The notes below the pieces were generated by a model, which was given only the letters and a program-made list of their open reading frames with translations, was not told the origin of the DNA and made no database searches. A DNA stretch of 64,000 nt, taken from assembly GCF_024600715.1 (NCBI RefSeq), contig NZ_CP102332.1:372001-436000 (forward strand). The letters are read 5' to 3'. This DNA is from Streptomyces changanensis (GTDB lineage: Bacteria; Actinomycetota; Actinomycetes; Streptomycetales; Streptomycetaceae). The translations under genes and the position numbers were made by a program. Positions 60,786-64,000 of the stretch are shown here, piece by piece; position 1 is the first letter of the stretch; the number at the start of each line of letters is the position of its first letter.

Positions 60786-61747
60786 ACATCCTGCTCTGGC
60801 ACGTGCACGGCTCGTGGACGACGGCGTTCGTCCAGGGCCCCCACACCTACCTCGTCCCCGTGCTGCCCGACCGCGGCCCCGACGGGCGCGGACGGGCCCG
60901 GACCTTCAGCTGGCCGGACAGCGTCCGGGAGGTGACCCCGGAGCAGCTGCGCGGGGAGCACGTCGACGTGGTCCTGCTGCAGCGGCCCGAGGAGTTCGCG
61001 CTCGCGGAGCGGTGGCTGGGCGGGCGCCGCCCCGGCCGCGACGTACCCGTCGTGTACCTGGAGCACAACGCCCCCGACGGCGACGTGCCCGATACCCGGC
61101 ACCCGTGCGCCGACCGCGACGGCCTCACGCTCGTCCACGTCACCCACTTCAACCGGCTGTTCTGGGACAGCGGCAGGACCCGCGCCGTGGTGATCGAGCA
61201 CGGCGTGGTCGACCCGGGTCACCTGTACACGGGGCGGCTGCCCCGGGCGGCGGTCGTCGTCAACGAACCGGTGCGGCGCGGCCGGTACACCGGTACGGAC
61301 CTGCTGCCCGCGTTCGCGGAGGCGGCGCCGCTCGACGTGTTCGGCATGCGCACCGAGGGCCTCGCCGCCCACCTGGGCCTCGCCGGGGACCGGTGCCGCG
61401 CCCAGGACCTGCCCCAGCGGGAGCTGCACGCCGCGATGGCCGAGCGGCGGGTGTACCTGCACCCGGTGCGGTGGACGTCGCTCGGACTGTCCCTGCTGGA
61501 GGCGATGCACCTCGGCATGCCCGTGGTGGCGCTGGCCACCACGGAGGCGGTGGAGGCGGTCCCGGCGGGCGCCGGGACCGTGTCGACCCGGCCCGAGGTG
61601 CTCGCCGAGGCCGTGCGGCGGTACGTGGCGGAGCCCGGCGCGGCCGCCGAGGACGGTGCCCGGGCCCGGCAGGCGGCCCTCGAACGGTACGGGCTCAAGC
61701 GCTTCCTGGCGGACTGGGAGCGCGTGTTGACGGAGGTGCGCTCATGA
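60782..61747 (+). CDS. Glycosyltransferase, GT-B fold (GT4-like)
   Basis: A 321-residue enzyme. The N-terminal half is atypical (ILLWHVHGSWTTAFVQGPHTYLVP), with VVYLEHNAP and VTHFNRLFW segments. The C-terminal half has the GT4-type donor site HPVRWTSLGLSLLEAMHLGMPVVAL, including the E-x7-E-like spacing. Coupled to the carbamoyltransferase by GTGA and to the next glycosyltransferase by ATGA. Donor and acceptor unknown. Confidence 0.85.
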   Translation: MNILLWHVHGSWTTAFVQGPHTYLVPVLPDRGPDGRGRARTFSWPDSVREVTPEQLRGEHVDVVLLQRPEEFALAERWLGGRRPGRDVPVVYLEHNAPDGDVPDTRHPCADRDGLTLVHVTHFNRLFWDSGRTRAVVIEHGVVDPGHLYTGRLPRAAVVVNEPVRRGRYTGTDLLPAFAEAAPLDVFGMRTEGLAAHLGLAGDRCRAQDLPQRELHAAMAERRVYLHPVRWTSLGLSLLEAMHLGMPVVALATTEAVEAVPAGAGTVSTRPEVLAEAVRRYVAEPGAAAEDGARARQAALERYGLKRFLADWERVLTEVRS

Positions 61748-62985
61748 CGACCACCCACGGTTCCGCGGAACCCCTGTCGGTCGTGCTCGTCTCGGAGCAC
61801 GCGAGCCCGCTCGCGGCGCTCGGCGGCGTGGACGCGGGCGGCCAGAACGTGCACGTCGCGCGGCTCGCCGCCGCCCTGGCCGACCGGGGCCACGAGGTGA
61901 CGGTGTTCACCCGCCGGGACGACGCCGCGACGCCGGAACGCGTCGCGATGCGGCCCGGCGTCGTCGTCCACCACGTGCCGGCGGGACCGTCCGAGCCCGT
62001 CCCGAAGGACGAGCTGCTGCCGTACATGCCCGCGTTCGGCCGGTATGTGGCGCGGGTCCTGGAGTCGCGGCCGCCCGACGTGATGCACTCCCACTTCTGG
62101 ATGTCGGGCGTCGCCGCCGTCCTCGCGACGCGCACGCTGCGAGTGCCGCTGCTGCACACGTACCACGCCCTCGGCACGGTGAAGCGGCGCCATCAGCGGG
62201 CGTCCGACACGAGCCCGCCGGAACGGATCGCCGCCGAGTGCGAGGTGGGTCTGGCCTGCGACCGGATCATCGCCACCTGCCGCGACGAGGTGCGGGAGCT
62301 GACCCGGATGCACATCCCGCCGGAGCGGGTGAGCGTCGTGCCCTGCGGCGTCGACACCGAGCAGTTCTGCCCGGCGGGCCCCACGGCCGAGCGCGGTCCG
62401 GCCCGCTTCCGGCTGCTCCAGCTGGGCCGGCTGGTGCCGCGCAAGGGGGCGGCGGTCACCATCACCGCGCTGACGCGGCTGCCCGAAGCGGAACTGGTCG
62501 TCGTGGGCGGCCCGCCCGCGGACCGGCTCGACGGGGACCCGGAGGTGCGGCGGCTGCGTGACGTGGCCCGGCTCGCCGGGGTCGCCGACCGGGTCCGGTT
62601 CACCGGGGCGGTGTCCCGGGACGAGGTGGCGCCGCTGCTGCGCAGCGCCGACGTGGTGGTGTGCCCGGCGGACTACGAGCCGTTCGGCATCGTGCCGCTG
62701 GAGGCGATGGCCTGCGGCCGGCCCGTCGTGGCCAGCGCCGTGGGCGGGCAGCTCGACACCGTCGCCGACCCGGAGTGCGGCCGTCTCGTGCCGCCGCGCG
62801 ACCCGGAGGCACTCGCGCGCGCGGTGGCCGACTTCCTCGCCGACCCGGCGCTGCGCGCGGGGTGCGGGGCGGCGGGGCGGCGCCGGGTGCTCAGCCGGTA
62901 CGACTGGGCGCGGGTGGGGGCGGCCACCGAGGCCGTGTACGCGCGGGTGCGGGCCGCCCGGCCCGCCGTCACCGACGCGGTCTGA
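61744..62985 (+). CDS. Glycosyltransferase family 4
   Basis: A 413-residue GT-B retaining enzyme. The N-terminal GGVDAGGQNVHVARLAAAL and HSHFWMSG resemble sucrose-phosphate-synthase/MshA-type enzymes. The donor site is EPFGIVPLEAMACG (E-x7-E). The preceding LGRLVPRKG and DVVVCPADY strands are complete. Starts by ATGA overlap with the previous glycosyltransferase. Confidence 0.93.
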   Translation: MTTTHGSAEPLSVVLVSEHASPLAALGGVDAGGQNVHVARLAAALADRGHEVTVFTRRDDAATPERVAMRPGVVVHHVPAGPSEPVPKDELLPYMPAFGRYVARVLESRPPDVMHSHFWMSGVAAVLATRTLRVPLLHTYHALGTVKRRHQRASDTSPPERIAAECEVGLACDRIIATCRDEVRELTRMHIPPERVSVVPCGVDTEQFCPAGPTAERGPARFRLLQLGRLVPRKGAAVTITALTRLPEAELVVVGGPPADRLDGDPEVRRLRDVARLAGVADRVRFTGAVSRDEVAPLLRSADVVVCPADYEPFGIVPLEAMACGRPVVASAVGGQLDTVADPECGRLVPPRDPEALARAVADFLADPALRAGCGAAGRRRVLSRYDWARVGAATEAVYARVRAARPAVTDAV

Positions 62986-63070
62986 CGCCGCGGACCAGCA
63001 GCAGCCAACGGACAGAAGGAGGTGCGGGTCCGCCGCGGCGGCCACGCCGGAGCAGGCGCCCCGACCAGAC

Positions 63071-63748
63071 ATGACCGAACTCCCCCTCTCCGATGAGTTC
63101 CCCGCCGCCGCCCTGGAGGCGGCGAGACGGCACTGCCGGTCACTCGAGGACGCGCTCGGCCGGTTCCGCGTCGACCACCTGGACCGGATCGCCCACTGGG
63201 GCGGGCGGCTCGCGGCCGTCCTGCCGGGCGGCGGGCGGCTGCTCGCCGCCGGGAACGGCGGCAGCGCGGCCCAGGCTCAGCACCTGACGGCCGAACTCGT
63301 GGGCCGCTACCGGCGCGAGCGGCCGGCGTACTCCGCGATCTCCCTGCACGCCGAGACCTCCAGCCTGACGGCCGTCGGCAACGACTACGGATTCGACCAG
63401 GTGTACGCCCGGCAGGTCGCGGCGCACGGCCGTCCCGGGGACGTGCTGCTGCTGCTGTCGACGTCCGGGCGGAGCGCGAACCTGATCGCGGCGGCGGCGA
63501 CCGCGCGCACCGCGGGCCTGCGCGTGTGGGCGTTGACGGGCCCCGGGCCCAACCCGCTGGCCGAGGCGGCCCACGAGGCGCTGTGCGTCGACGCCGCGAC
63601 GACGGCGACCGTGCAGGAGGCGCACCTGGTGGCCGTGCACGTGCTGTGCGAGTCGTTCGACATGGCGGTCGCGGCGGGCCCGCCGGTGCGCGGCGGCCGG
63701 GCGGCGGGCGCGTTCGCGCCGGCGGCGGCCCGGCGGAGGATGTCGTGA
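63071..63748 (+). CDS. Phosphoheptose isomerase, GmhA-like (SIS domain)
   Basis: A 225-residue SIS-domain protein. GNGGSAAQAQHLTAELVGRY (about 58-77), SLTAVGNDYGFDQVYARQV and LLSTSGRSANL match sedoheptulose 7-phosphate isomerase, and the catalytic His and Glu region is VQEAHLVAVHVLCE. It converts sedoheptulose 7-phosphate to D-glycero-D-manno-heptose 7-phosphate. A strong AAGGAGGT (63016-63023) stands 48 nt before the ATG with no usable start after it; the nearer GGAGCAGG is 14 nt away, so initiation is unusual. Coupled to the kinase gene by GTGA. Confidence 0.92.
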   Translation: MTELPLSDEFPAAALEAARRHCRSLEDALGRFRVDHLDRIAHWGGRLAAVLPGGGRLLAAGNGGSAAQAQHLTAELVGRYRRERPAYSAISLHAETSSLTAVGNDYGFDQVYARQVAAHGRPGDVLLLLSTSGRSANLIAAAATARTAGLRVWALTGPGPNPLAEAAHEALCVDAATTATVQEAHLVAVHVLCESFDMAVAAGPPVRGGRAAGAFAPAAARRRMS

Positions 63749-64000
63749 GCGCCCGCCGTCCGCTGGTGGTGGTCGGGGACGCCCTGCTCGACGAGGACGT
63801 CGAGGGCGTCGCGACGCGGCTGGCGCCGGACGCGCCCGCTCCGGTCGTGGACGTGACGGGGGACCACCGGCGGCCCGGCGGCGCCGCGCTGGCGGCGGCG
63901 CTGGCCACGCGCGGCGGCCGCGAGGTCGTCCTCGTGACCGCGCTGGGCGACGACCCGGCGAGCGACGCGGTGCGCCGCTCCCTGGAGGGCCGCGTCCGGC
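63745..64000 (+). CDS. PfkB-type heptose kinase, HldE-like (3' truncated)
   Basis: The first 85 residues of a ribokinase-like protein: VVVGDALLDEDVEG, ATRLAPDAPAPVVDV, RRPGGAALAAALATRGG and ALGDDPASDA. This matches the kinase half of HldE/RfaE, which phosphorylates heptose 7-phosphate at C1. Whether a nucleotidyltransferase domain (ADP-heptose synthesis) is fused lies beyond the window. The start is coupled to the GmhA-like gene by GTGA. Confidence 0.88.
   Translation, partial: MSARRPLVVVGDALLDEDVEGVATRLAPDAPAPVVDVTGDHRRPGGAALAAALATRGGREVVLVTALGDDPASDAVRRSLEGRVR

Overview
The window is very GC-rich, chromosomal-type DNA from a Streptomyces or a very close relative. The genus call rests on the strong G/C bias at third codon positions, many 4-nt ATGA/GTGA start-stop overlaps, frequent GTG starts, and the presence of a streptophobe-type membrane protein, a large LuxR-type (LAL) regulator and the DUF2617/DUF4247/DUF350 set. 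No tRNA, rRNA, insertion sequence, phage gene or CRISPR array was seen. I count 58 protein genes, two of them cut by the window ends.

Layout. 1-6.4 kb: an envelope and signalling block with an ABC exporter (5' end missing), an SH3-like low-complexity protein, a Ser/Thr kinase, a streptophobe protein and a secreted DUF6777-like protein. 6.7-14.9 kb: a beta-galactan utilisation locus. A LacI regulator, two sugar permeases and a binding lipoprotein read leftward. A GH42 beta-galactosidase and a secreted GH53 endo-galactanase read rightward. Two LacI-type operators lie in the divergent promoter region. 15-20.3 kb: a small secreted protein, a LAL regulator and a secreted subtilase with a C-terminal P-domain. 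20.3-21.9 kb: a repeat-bearing stretch with no gene I can support. 21.9-24.9 kb: the operon DUF2617, DUF4247 lipoprotein, DUF350, membrane-anchored aminopropyltransferase. 24.9-27.0 kb: PTS-dependent dihydroxyacetone kinase DhaKLM. 27.0-29.9 kb: a cobalamin riboswitch followed by the cobalt importer cbiMNQO.

30.0-38.5 kb: a 2,4-dienoyl-CoA-reductase-type flavoenzyme with a PadR regulator, an FAD monooxygenase, a zinc alcohol/formaldehyde dehydrogenase, a GntR/HutC regulator, an Fe-S uracil-DNA glycosylase, a NUDIX hydrolase and a small protein. 38.7-43.4 kb: an RCK-flanked ion-channel-like protein without a canonical K+ filter, and a polar amino-acid ABC importer. 43.6-47.9 kb: a coupled operon (nucleotidyltransferase, BON-like small protein, metallophosphoesterase), a catalase behind a large dyad, and an SDR enzyme. 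48.0-52.3 kb: a FUSC-type membrane protein, gap, a GlxA-type regulator and an SRPBCC protein. The following intergenic region may encode a small RNA.

52.6-64.0 kb: a glycan locus running off the right end. It encodes a GT2, a GmhB-like phosphatase, two GT9 heptosyltransferase-like enzymes, a GCS2-family ligase, a UDP-xylose-synthase-like SDR, a NodU/CmcH carbamoyltransferase, two further glycosyltransferases, a GmhA-like isomerase and the start of an HldE-like kinase. Together these look like a pathway from sedoheptulose 7-phosphate to an activated heptose, and then to a possibly carbamoylated and xylosylated glycoconjugate in a Gram-positive. This is the strongest candidate for an undescribed system here. 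The aminopropyltransferase/DUF350 operon and the nucleotidyltransferase/phosphoesterase operon come next.
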